Assembly: GCA_013365325.1 (NCBI GenBank)
Contig: JABVXV010000250.1
Location: 1 to 64,000, forward strand
Source of the DNA: Dipetalonema caudispina
Lineage: Eukaryota > Nematoda > Chromadorea > Rhabditida > Onchocercidae
Length of the DNA: 64,000 nucleotides
Direction of reading: 5' to 3'
Part shown: positions 1-17,700 of the stretch, in pieces
Layout: every line of letters starts with the position of its first letter
Position numbering within the stretch: the first letter of the stretch is position 1
Notes under the pieces: model-generated
Seen by the model: the letters and a program-made list of their open reading frames with translations, nothing else
What the model was told of the DNA's origin: nothing
Database searches by the model: none
Program-made: the position numbers and the translations under genes

Positions 1-134
<134 letters not shown>

Positions 135-868
135 TCAATAATTTTGATCATACAATAAAATGATAAAACATTTTCCTTTTTTTACACATTTTTTTCTTCC
201 TCTTTTTAGTGCAATGGAAAAGAAAATGCATTATGTATTTGCAAATTTAATTTTTCTTAATGAGAAAAAAAAAAAAACAAACATTTGGCCATAATCGATT
301 CGATAGTAATAATAATTTACTAAATTAACATTGCCGAAAGTAACGAATGTTAATGATATATGTAATTTAATGTATGCAAAATACTGAAATTGGAAAAAAA
401 AAATTAAACATATATTAAATAGTTGAAAAAACAACAAGTGAAATGAATGAGGAAATACTAAGAGCGAACGAAGTATTTACTCTAATTGATCAAAAAATTT
501 AATTGCATTTTTAATTATTAATGTAAAAAAAGAAAAATCAATATAACATTTATAGGAATATTTATTTCTTTTTTTCTTTCTTTTTTAATTAAGGCAGTTT
601 TACTTTCAAATAAAAATTTTAAGATGAAAACATATGGAAGTGAAAAAGCTCCTAATACTGCATCGCATTAAATGATTCGAAGCAAATAGGGTGTAATTTA
701 ATTTGATATATATATGAGGAAGGGAAATATAATCAAATGAAAGACTAATAAACGGAAGTATTTCAATTTAACAAATGGTAAACATTATTACATTTCCTTG
801 CAAATCTATCTATAGAAAAATTTTAAATACAATGTAATATGAATGATGTCTTCTATCAATGCATTCAT

Positions 869-1282
869 TCATATATAATCCGGAAATAAGGAATATGGTG
901 TTCATTAAATTGAGTCATATATGATCCGGAAATAAGGAATATGGTGTTCATTAAATTGAGTCATATATGATCCGGAAATAAGGAATATGGTGTTCATTAA
1001 ATTGAGTCATATATGATCCAGAAATAAAGAATATGGTAATCACTAAATTGAGTCATATATGATCCAGAAATAAAGAATATGGTGATCATTAAATTGGGTC
1101 ATATATGATCCAGAAATAAAGAATATGGTAATCATTAAATTAAGTCATATGTGATCCGGAAATAGAGAATATGGTGATCATTAAATTGAGTCATATATGA
1201 TCCGGAAATAGAGAATATGGTCCGTCATATATTGAGTCATATATTATCCGGAATGAAGAAAATGTGATGATCAATAAATTTA
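869..1282. repeat. 46-bp minisatellite, nine copies
   Basis: Nine head-to-tail units begin at 869, 915, 961, 1007, 1053, 1099, 1145, 1191 and 1237, all exactly 46 bp apart. Each contains a TCATATAT...ATCC(G/A)GAAATA core followed by GAATATGGT. The first three units are nearly identical. Later ones share substitutions (GGTAAT or GGTGAT in place of GGTGTT, AAAGAA or AGAGAA in place of AAGGAA), and the last unit is strongly diverged. Confidence 0.95.
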
Positions 1283-3033
1283 TTTCTATATGATGCGGAA
1301 AATGAACAATGAATGAATGAGGATCAATAAAAAATGACAGTAATTGTTGTTAATTTCATGATGAATAATTTTCAACGATGATTGTTGTAATTGGAAAGCT
1401 AAAATATTAGTATAATTATCTAAGAAAAAAAAAAAAAAAAAGCCAATTGTACATTTTACAAAAGTTAAAAAGAAGAAAGATAAGGAGGTAAAAATGTTAG
1501 AACGATGAATGAAAGAGGGAGAGAAAGAGGAGGAAACGAGGAAGAAGGTTGAAGAAAAAGGTATGAATGTGATCGATAAGAAAAAGGACGAGAACAAGTT
1601 CCGTTCCCGATCTGTGCTAAATATCGTCGTATCATCACCTCAATGTCATTCCTCCCATAATTTTTTTGGCATCAGTTAATGATTTACCAATGCTGTTTGC
1701 ATAAAGTTTGTCTGCCTGTCTGACCATTTGTCACATATATTTTTTTAAAATTGTTTGAAAAAAAAAGAGAAAAAGAAAAAATTTGAGATATTTATTTGAA
1801 ATAAAGAAAAAAGGGAAATTTAAACTGAGAAAAATTTTCAATCTTTTGTATATCTAAAATTGAAATTTTAATTTGATAAAAAGTAAAAAAAAAAAAAAGG
1901 AATGTTCAATAGTGGAAGAAAGAGAAGAACATGAGAAAAATTTAAATTAAAATTCATTTAAAGGTTATAATATTTCAACTAATACGTGTAAGATATCTTT
2001 ATCTTGAAAATTAACAAAGAATTTTAAAAGAAGCAAATTTTTCGAATGAACAATTTCGGAATTTTAAAAATTCTGTTTTTTTTTTTTTTCTAATTCATTT
2101 AAAAATACGTTTAACGTTATTATTACACATTGGATTTTTTGAAACTAATGCATTATGATCGGCCACAGATTTCATTCTATTCGATGCTATTGTTAAGCAA
2201 AATCTAAATTATATAATTTAAATCAAAATTCAATCTTAGCTTATTAAATTAAATAACATATTTTCTTCCCGTATAGTATTCTTTATCGAAGACGAACCAA
2301 AAAAAAAAAAAAAATGAAAACAAAAAAAAAGAAAAGAAAACTAAATGAATTAAGAAAGTAAAAAGTTATTGTACGATTAAAATGTAGACTTGATTTAGAA
2401 ATATAACATTTAAAAAAAAAAAAAAAAAAAATATTCAATAATTATTTAAAAAAAAAAAAAAAAAAAAAGCGAAAATAAAAATGGAAATACTTGGAAAGTA
2501 TTAATTTTCTATAAGTGACAAATAATTCTTTGCAAATAATATATTAAACAATTTATCATTAAAATTAATTACATGAAAAATGAGGAAAGACAAAGGTGAT
2601 GAAAAGAAAAAGCTATACAATCATTTATTTCTTATAGTATTTTGCTATTTTTTTTTTCCCCTCCCCACCCCTCCTCCATTTCATTATATTTTATTTGTTA
2701 AAAATTTCAAATTTTTTTTTGAAATTATATTTTATAATTTAAATTATATATGAAATGATGAAAAATTAATCATTTTGTATGTAGCAGTGTACACATCGTA
2801 AAAGGAAAGATGAAAAGGTGAGAAGAGATGTGTGTTGGAAGAAATGAAAAATTTTAGTAAGAGCAAAATAAACGTAACTGTCAGATGATAAATAAAAAAT
2901 TTAAACAAAATCATTCACATACATTTTATTATTCAATTTAACTAACTAGTTTTTTGAAAGGGTTGTTATAGAAAGTGTTGGATGAAATTAACAGTTGTTA
3001 TTTGTGAGCAATTTTAGTTTTTTGTTGTGTAGG

Positions 3034-3064
3034 AAATGAAATGAAATGAAATGAAATGAAATGA
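3034..3064. repeat. (AAATG)n pentanucleotide tract
   Basis: Six tandem AAATG units, in non-coding DNA. Confidence 0.9.
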
Positions 3065-5902
3065 GTTATAACAGTGTGACACTTTCTTAATAAATAAATC
3101 AAAAAATAATTTTTCATTTTATGCCTGTTTGAGTTTGAGATAATTAAATTTATTTTTATATATGTTAAAGATGATTATTAAATAAAGGCAAAGTGAGGGA
3201 TGGGAAGGGAAAAAAAAAAAAAAAAAAAAAAGAAGGAAATTGATCAAAACAAGTTCAAAATTTAATTACTTTGAAAAAAAAAAAAAAAGGGAAAGAATGA
3301 TTATTGATATAAAATTTATTTTTATATGATCGAAAATATCAATTCTCCTATGAAATTTATACAATATTTATGTTCACATACATATAAATACACATACAAA
3401 ATAAGGGAAGGAGTAAAATTTTACAGAAAAAAAAAATTAAAGATTTATTGAACAATTTTCAAATTTTATGATTCAAGATAATTGAAATGGTTAATTTTTA
3501 ATTTATAAACAAAAAATTTAAATTAAAAAACAATGCTATCATTTTCATCATTAAACATAAATTTAAGATGATTTCGATTATGATCGTTACAATTATTCAT
3601 TTTCCCAGTAAAATGAAAATGATGATAATAGCTAGAGTTGATAAGTAATGATAATTATAGTGCAAATTGGAAGAAATCATTTTACAGCAAAAAGATTTAT
3701 CGATAAATCAGTCTTTTCAGTTTTCAAAATTATATGTGATTAGCTCAGATTTGATCCAAAATATTGAGATCATACGGAACTGTTATGATAGTTAAAAATT
3801 TTGAAATATTTTAATGTGTACTAAAATTATAAAATGATTCAATTACTAATACTAAGCGTAAAATTAAATTTAGGAAAAAATATACAAATATATTGCGATA
3901 TACATTTATGCTTTATTATTTCAATGAAATAATTTTACATTAACAAAATCATAGCGTTTTAAATCAATTTATAAACAGGCATTATATCACTTGTAAAATG
4001 AATATAATTGAAGATATTCATATGAAAATCGAAACTTACAATTTTTCATGAAAAATTCTTAAAATTTTCCATGAAAAATTTAATTAACCTGAAAATCTTG
4101 TGTGGAAAGTTTGATCAATTCAATACTGTAACATTAATATTTTACATGAAATTAAATTAAATTTTTTTTATAATACAACCATATTGTTTAGACGAAAAAA
4201 TTATCAAATTTAAAATTATAAATTTGTGGGAAATTTTTGAAAAAATAGTCCTTTAATTGTTTTATATTTTTTCAACATTTCTATAAATTTTAGCCATTAC
4301 CATTGACATGCCATTTATTACGAATACTTATTTATAATATACTGTTTCTATTCAAATTTTTTCATCTTTTTATCTTTTAGTTTTATTCTGTGTAACACTT
4401 CACATTTTAAACTTCCTGTAAGTGTCACTGTTAAAATTTTGCAGTATTGTATGACAAAACTTTCCCTTCAATTTACTTAATTAATTGACTATAAATTTGC
4501 TCAGTAATTAGCACTATTTCAATTTTACACTAAACAATTATCAATTGTGTTCATTAATTAATATTATCCAAGTTTTGGACTAATCAGTTGCCAATTTCAT
4601 TCAATTAATTAGCAGCATTTCAATCTTACATAAAACAATTATCAATTTTGTTTAATAATTTATGTTGTTTGGTTTTCACGTCGAAATATTTTTTTTTTTT
4701 GCTTTTCTATGATGGAATATCGCAAAATTTGATTATCAGAAGATTTATTATGACTGTTTTCAGTGTTTTCTAATTAGTACGAATGATTTCATTTATTTTG
4801 AATATTCGAATTTTACAATATTTATTCATGGATTATAGAGGGAAAAGAAAGAAAAAAGTTAAAATCTACAAAATAGATATCTGATGGTTGAATGATATAA
4901 ATGCTATAAAGACTTTAAATTTCAATTATTGACAAAATTCATAAAAATTTACAATTAAACAAATAGAATAGCTTTATTTGCCTGCATGGGCGAACATTTT
5001 TTAATGTTTTCCTACCCTTTCGAAAATTGATTTCGTCATTTTTAAAGTTAATTTTAGATTTATCTGTCAAAAATTTCTTACGCAAATATAATTTGGGATG
5101 ATGTCATCACAACATCGATTATATGAACTAACTGAGAACATCAAACTTTTTAAAAATAAAATTGTCATGTTATCAGTCATAACCAAGAAAAAAAAAAATT
5201 CAAAAAACAATAAAAATATAAAAGTATCTAATGGAAAAAAAATGCAACAACATTATGGGTAAGATAAGCAGATAAAAATTATTCAAAAATTTCAAATTTG
5301 TAATTTTTTAAAACTTTGAAAGAATTTTTCACAATTTTGTTGGAATCATAAAGTTTCGATAATTAAAACAAAACGATCATTTTTTTTGTTTCGAAAAACT
5401 TTTTTTCCAATAGCTTGTACATAAGACATAATTCTTTCATTACTATTATTGGTAATAGTAATTAACATAACAAGCTTAATTATTGTTTCAAAAAGTAAGT
5501 AAAAAGAAGACAATTTGAACAAACTTACTTTATTGTTACATTTTTTCTCATAGAACTACCAATAATATTGTTGAAATTCACAAAATATTTTATACAACTT
5601 ATTAATTTTCTAAAAATTTGTAATAAATATTCCAAAAATACAATGAATTGATATTTTGATAACCTATTACAGTAACCTAATGGACTTTACAAAATTCAAC
5701 TTACTAAATTTTTAAATATACAACTTGAAAATTTCAGAAATTTTTTGATAAAAAGAATTGATATCAGCGTAGCATATTGTCAAAAGTATTTAACTATCGT
5801 CTCTTTTCATTACAGATTCGTTTTGTTTGATGGTAATATCGAATAATTGAATTACAATAAGTTTGTTGATAGAATATCTTATTTAATTGGTTGAATTCAG
5901 CA

Positions 5903-5983
5903 TTTTATTAACAATAAACTTTATCTAATTTAATAACAATTTCTTTCATAAAAACAATTATTTAATTACTATTACATTTTATT
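5903..5983 (-). terminator. Candidate poly(A) signals of mlt-4
   Basis: Two minus-strand AATAAA hexamers lie downstream of the mlt-4 stop at 6002: one at 5978-5983, about 19 bases after the stop, and one at 5903-5908. AATAAA is frequent by chance in DNA this AT-rich, so either or neither may be used. Confidence 0.35.
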
Positions 5984-6001
5984 TTGTTGTATTTAATTGA
6001 A

Positions 6002-11598
<5,597 letters not shown>

Positions 11599-13715
11599 CA
11601 ATATAATTTTCCGATTAAAATTTCCTTCAAAATTTATAAACTTTCAAAAAAAAAAACGCTTTAAAAAGGAGAAAAAAACAAACGAAAAATAGAAATATTG
11701 ATTGAAATTACGAAGTAGAAAATAAAGGCAATAAATTAGAGCTTAAAATTTAATTATAAATTTTACATTATTTCTTTTATTAATAGATTTAGTAAAATTA
11801 CTATCTCATTTTTATTCCAAATAAAATTGTTAATCAATTTCCTTTCAATTATTCTTTAACAAATTTCATACTCTTATTACATTTTAAAGTATCATCAACA
11901 ATCTATTCCTACTTCCTAACCATCCTTACCCTTTAAAATGTTAAATATTCTTTCACCATTTCTAACCTTCTTCTACCTTTTCTCTCTCTTTCTTTCTCTC
12001 TCTCTCGATCTATTCATCCTATATGTCCGTCCATATTGTCGCATATGGCAATGGTGACAATTTAATGGTGTCATATCTACTCCAAATGTATGTATGTATG
12101 TATATATATGTTTGACAAAAGAAAAGTTCATTTCATTTTTACAAATGTCATCAGACAACATAATGATATTTGGTAGAGAAAAAATATTGTCGCATATTTA
12201 AATGTCATCAATATACTTTCGTATATGCAATTATGAATTATTGAAAATATTTAATTAACTAAATTATTGCTAATATTATTTAGCATTCTTTTTTTTTGTT
12301 TTTTTTTTTTTCACAACTTCAAACATTTGCAATGTGTTTAAAATCAAAAAATAACACTATTATTTAACATAAGTACAATTATGATTATTCCCTAATTATC
12401 TATTTTTATCAAATTAAATTATCACAGAAATAATGTATCAATAGTAATTGTTAAGAATAAATGAGAAAGTATATTTATACATTTTATGATAATATAATTA
12501 AATAGTTTAGAAGTGGTGGAAAAAAAAAAAGCTAAAACTTTTTTTTCTTGTTGAGAAAAATAGAAGAGAAAATTCATTTCTTCATTTAAGAGAAAGAAAA
12601 AAAGTCTATTAATTTTTATTTGTATTAAATTTTATATTATAATCTGTTCACTTTTGTTACATATCACTTAAATGGAATTATTCATTTATTGATTTGTGTC
12701 ACACATAAACAATTAATAAATTTATTTAAATCCTTGAATTCATTCATTTAATGAATAAAAACGGCAAATTTTTATTACCTCTGCTGTTGATATTGCACAT
12801 AAATCAGGTTTTTTTTTTTTCTTTTTTAAACATAAATCAGAATTCATCGCGAAAGAATTTAAAAAAGAAAAAAAAAAAAAAGGATTGGATATCATATTAA
12901 TCCATCTTTTGTCCTTTATCAAAATGTCAGAAATTTCATATTACAAGAAAATAAAAAAAGGAAAAGTGAATTTGAATATCGAACGTTTTTAATGTGATGA
13001 ATCACACTTATTATCAATGTACAAATGATGGCAAGAAACTTGAGTAGTATAGTAATTTCAAAATTAAACGAAATTTTAGAATTTAAAGGGTGACTTCCTG
13101 GCAAAATATTTCGACATAATTAATTGAAATTAAATGGAATTGTTACTGAAATAAATACAAAAAAAGAATTTTTGGTGCAGCTTGCGTTCGATATGTAAAA
13201 AAAAACATGAAATATTTGGATTTGATTTTTTAACGAAATCTCATTCGAATCAATTTACTGGAAATCTCCAGATGAAAAAAGATTAACAGAGCATTGAAAA
13301 AATTAACAGAGACCGATAAATATGAATTATGCAAAGGAAATTTTTTTCCACAAAACTTCAAGGTTCAAGCAATAAAACTTGAACGAATTATCACAGTAAT
13401 AACTTCTCTTTTATGATTTTTACTGCACAAATATACAAATTTTTAATTCCAAATAAGCAAAAAAAATTTGAACATAGCGCTATATTCAAATGTCAAAAAT
13501 TACTATGACATTTAAAGCGTACCATGAAGGATAACTTCAGTTTTTGAGAAATAAAATAAAAAGGAAGTCCTACTATTAAACTATCCATCAATGATACATC
13601 CATTTCATCATCTTGTTGAATATCTATTTAGATATCATTGTGTTGCATAGTAATAGGTTAGTATAATTAAATTAATCAGGAATAACCCGTTTCGTATAAC
13701 ATATACTATGTGATA
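11599..13715. other. Intergenic stretch upstream of mlt-4
   Basis: This stretch contains the probable mlt-4 promoter and 5' leader, including a possible trans-splice or splice acceptor TTTTGAAG shortly before the ATG. The rest is AT-rich with TATG repeats near 12088-12106 and homopolymers. No exon with coding-like composition was found. Confidence 0.55.
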
Positions 13716-14524
13716 TCATTGTAGTATAGGATTAACAGATATATCACCCCATTCTTGTTCTTTAGATTTAACAGCAAATTCTAAAAAAAAAAAAAGAAAA
13801 AAAAAATACAACTTTGGACAATAGCTTTTTTTAAGAAAAGAAGATGAACAGCAAAAAAGAAGATGAACACTACAATATTTACCATCGTATATACCGTCTG
13901 AAGGCAAACAATGAAACATTTTACCAGTTTCAAATTTTTGCAAGTATTTATGATTTCTTAAGAAGTACATTTTTTTTTTAAATAAGAAGGGAAAAGAACA
14001 ATGAAATGGTGCGATTATTGCCATATCTAACGATAAAATTAAATCATCTATAGATCGTGATAAACGTAGAAATCTCCGAAGTTATCCGGCACTATAATGA
14101 GAAGATAGTGCATAAGGCAAGACTGATACCTATTGCACATGCAGAGAGTTTAATGATTAACGATATTTCTACAAATATTAGACAATACTCATACAAATAA
14201 TCTCCCCAAACAAGCTCAACCCAAAATCCTACATAAATATATGGTAATAATTGCGCCATACAGTTTGGCAGACCAATTCTAGAAAGAGACGATTACACAT
14301 TATATAACCACAAAATTTCTAATTTCATGACAGCAGCTATGTTAAAATTCACTTGAAACTATATACAGTCATCGGCAAGAAAAAGTAATACATACCATAC
14401 AATAGCTTTTTTTGCCTGTTTATAAGAAAGTTTGAAAGACGATGATTTTAGGGTTTCTTTGGAATTTACTGAAAAATATATCCAAGTATTCAAAAATTAA
14501 TTTTATCTGGCATATATCTGACAT
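13716..14524 (-). CDS. Unrecognised small gene or gene remnant downstream of pad-1
   Basis: Four exon-like pieces lie here in pad-1 orientation, but I cannot join them into one open frame. A TTTTCTTTTAG acceptor immediately precedes an ATG at 14524 that opens a 34-codon frame (14420-14524) starting MSDICQIKLIFEYL. A piece at about 14230-14279 reads NWSAKLYGAIITIYL. A frame at about 13997-14076 reads FLRLSRSIDDLILSLDMAI. Near the end, a G donor at 13883 and a poly-T/TAG acceptor at 13780 join in phase to give ...GIYDEFAVKSKEQEWGDI... and a TGA at 13716-13718. Composition is less AT-rich than the flanks. RLSRSIDDL and HCLPSDGIY faintly recall the PEX11 family, but this is too weak to name the gene. 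In-frame stops between the pieces suggest missed introns or a decayed gene. Confidence 0.3.
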
Positions 14525-14736
14525 TTTCTAAAAGAAAATTTAGTACGCGAAATCTCAATTTTTTGGTGACATATGTCAATGAAAAAGCATGCTTGGGATT
14601 CAAGCAATAATATTTTCGTACGAATCAAACTAAATAGTGAAATTACCTAAAGCAGTATAAATGAAATAACAGCTCATGCACTAAATAAACAACTTTACAA
14701 GTGTTAGAATCGATTGCAAGATTTCTAAACATGCAG

Positions 14737-17700
14737 TTATAACTGCCAATGCTCTGCAAAATCAACATATAGTGCGTGTTCTAGTCGGTTAATTGCAGCT
14801 TTGTAAGACAATGAACCATTAAGAAAATGAGCATCTCGCAGCTGATCCTCCTGAAATTTCCTTTTCTTTGTCCAGAGATAAACAATACTCAAACTGATCG
14901 AACTTGATTTCTCAGGGTTGGGTATTATATGGATATTTCATTTCGTTAGAATCTGATAAGTGACTAACATATCTACTCTTTCAGAAGAAAATCACGTTTT
15001 CCTACAGCTGCATACTTACTAATATAATCAATTTCTTGGATTCAAACCCCTGAATCTGTGAAAAGAATTTCGAAAGAGATTAGAGAGGTAAATTTTTGCA
15101 GAAGTTTTAAGTTTTAAATTTAAGGAAATACCTTATCAAAAGAAAATTGCATCGTCAAAGCACGCATTTCATTCTGGGTTGCAAGCGCTAAGAAAAATGA
15201 ACGCAATTCACTAAAGCTTGTAAGCGTTTTAACATTAACCAGTGATGCGGACATAAACTTCCGACCATGAGCCGACAGCTGACCATACTGAAACAAAACA
15301 AAAAATACTGATTGTGATACCATCTTTAGCAAAAGTAGAATTAAAATTCGAAAGCAGTAAGAAAAAAAACCATCCATTTTCACGTGGACATACTTTATTA
15401 CGAAGCAAACGATCGATACGACTTGCAAATGGCACGAATGAATCGATATTACTTACTGCCACTGAATTTACAAATGCCCAGTGGCACCTGAAATGAATTC
15501 TGTGCTTCAAACAGAGAATTAAATGAATATCTGACAATTTTGATCGCAAAATTGATTAGTAATTCAAATCTCGCAGTCAAAAATCAAGAATTTGGAAATG
15601 GCAAAGATGTTCAAAACTGCTTACATCTGAAATTGTGCCAAATAACCAGCAGGAAGTGTACATAATGTCTCGAGTAATTTACATGCTGCAAGATACAACT
15701 GCATCCACTGGTCATTTCGATCACATTTTAGATCATCCGAAACATTTGCTGTACCTGATAACTGTTGCTCAATTTGTAATAACACGTGTACCTGAAATTT
15801 TTCTTCTTGATGTAGTACATAATTAATAAATCGCTTTGAGCATTACCAAGTGATTTTGGAAATTCAGTACACAAATTTAAATCTTGTACCGGTACAATGG
15901 CTTTCAACAAACTAAATATAGTACCAATTCCGTAACCATCGAAGGCCACATGCTGACAAGATGTTGTGGTTTCTGCCTAATAAGCAAAACTCGATAGCAA
16001 AGAAATACTTGAGCGTGAACAATTGGAACTTGTGATAAACGTAAATTGTCTGATAAACGTTCTGAAAAAATACAAAACACATCGAACTTCAGAAAACACT
16101 TTGATATACTTAATATTTTAGAGGATACAAAAGCATTTAACAACCGTAAGAAATACAGAAAACTCGCACATAGCATTTCACATAACATTTAACATAAATA
16201 AATCTCAAAACTCTTCAATTACCTTGTATATCAGGCAGCTGAGCTTGATACTGACCAACTTCTGAGCTCAGTACTATAAATGCTAAACGTTTGAGTGCCT
16301 GAGCGCGCATTTCATACTCGACTTCTTTACTTGTTATCAGACTTGAAAGTGCCGAATTTTGCGCTGTTGAAATCCTTCCTGAAAATTTGAAAATTTTTGA
16401 AAAAAGTGCAATAGAAATTCAATACAACGAAACTATATCTGTATCAACATAAAATGAAGGATCTGGCACAATAATATCTGAGGCAATATAACTGCTTAAT
16501 TAACGAATGGTTGTTATAGTGCACTTCTTCCATTAACCATATTTTTCAATAGTTTGCAACCACACTTGATGTACAAACGGTTTCACCGCAAAACTATGAA
16601 AACTTGAATGATTGATTAGCTCCTATAAACCTGATTATCCTTGAAAACAGAACTTGATGGATCATAAACTATTTTGCTACATATTAATATTAGTCAAAAT
16701 TGTTGAAAACGAACCAAGCAGCTCCTTGAAAGATGTTTTGTCATGAGTCATTAAATGATCTGTTATAACCAACCAATGTTTCAACGATTGCATATCCATT
16801 TTGAAGAATGCTATAATTACATGAATAACAAATCAATCTTACAGGGATAAATAAATGAAGGCTGGTTAAAAAAGACACTTTGTACGCTTAATTGTGTTTT
16901 GTCAAAGAAACAATTAATAAAGATGAAGGTTAGATAATTAAGGTTCTTTTACTGGATATCGTAATTGTCAATGATTTAGACCAAGATTAATGGAAGAAAC
17001 CTGCAATTAATCTGGTAAATTATGAAACAATTACCTGGATCAAGCAGAAGATCCAAGGTAGCTTTACGCCACACCGGTCGCATATAATTGAAAGTACTCA
17101 TCGATGCTAGAAGTTGCGAACTAGCAAGGAAGAATCGAGCATTTCGAGCACTAAATCGCAAGTTAAAATTTGAAAAACTGTCAAGGAAATTACCACAAAT
17201 TTCTTGTGAGGACTAGATCCTTGTAAATTTTGAATTCAAGAACTTTATTCTAATTTAATACTATATTTAAACAAAGAATTATTACTTTGAAATTTTATGA
17301 TACTAAAAAATCTCCGCAATGTATCATTTCTATACATGGAATGGTGAAAAAAAGATCAAAAGTTTTAGGTCTGTGCCTTAAACCTCAAATAGAAAATAAA
17401 AATGGATTAAAGAGTTGATGAGGCCGAAGTGTATATTAGTTTCGCCAACAAAGGCAATATTGTAGTTCACTGTATACAAAACGCCAAAAATACATTTCTA
17501 GGAAAAACGTACTTTTTGGCTTTCAAATATGGCAACGTATTACTCCAAACAGCATGAAGTAATGGTAGTAACCTCTCCTTATCTTCACTCTTACATATCG
17601 AATCAATCAGTTCTGCTAAATGCTGAAATTGAAACGGAAGTAATAGCATGACACCTCAGAAAGCTATTTTTTCGTGGTTCGGAAAGTCTAAATCTAAAAA

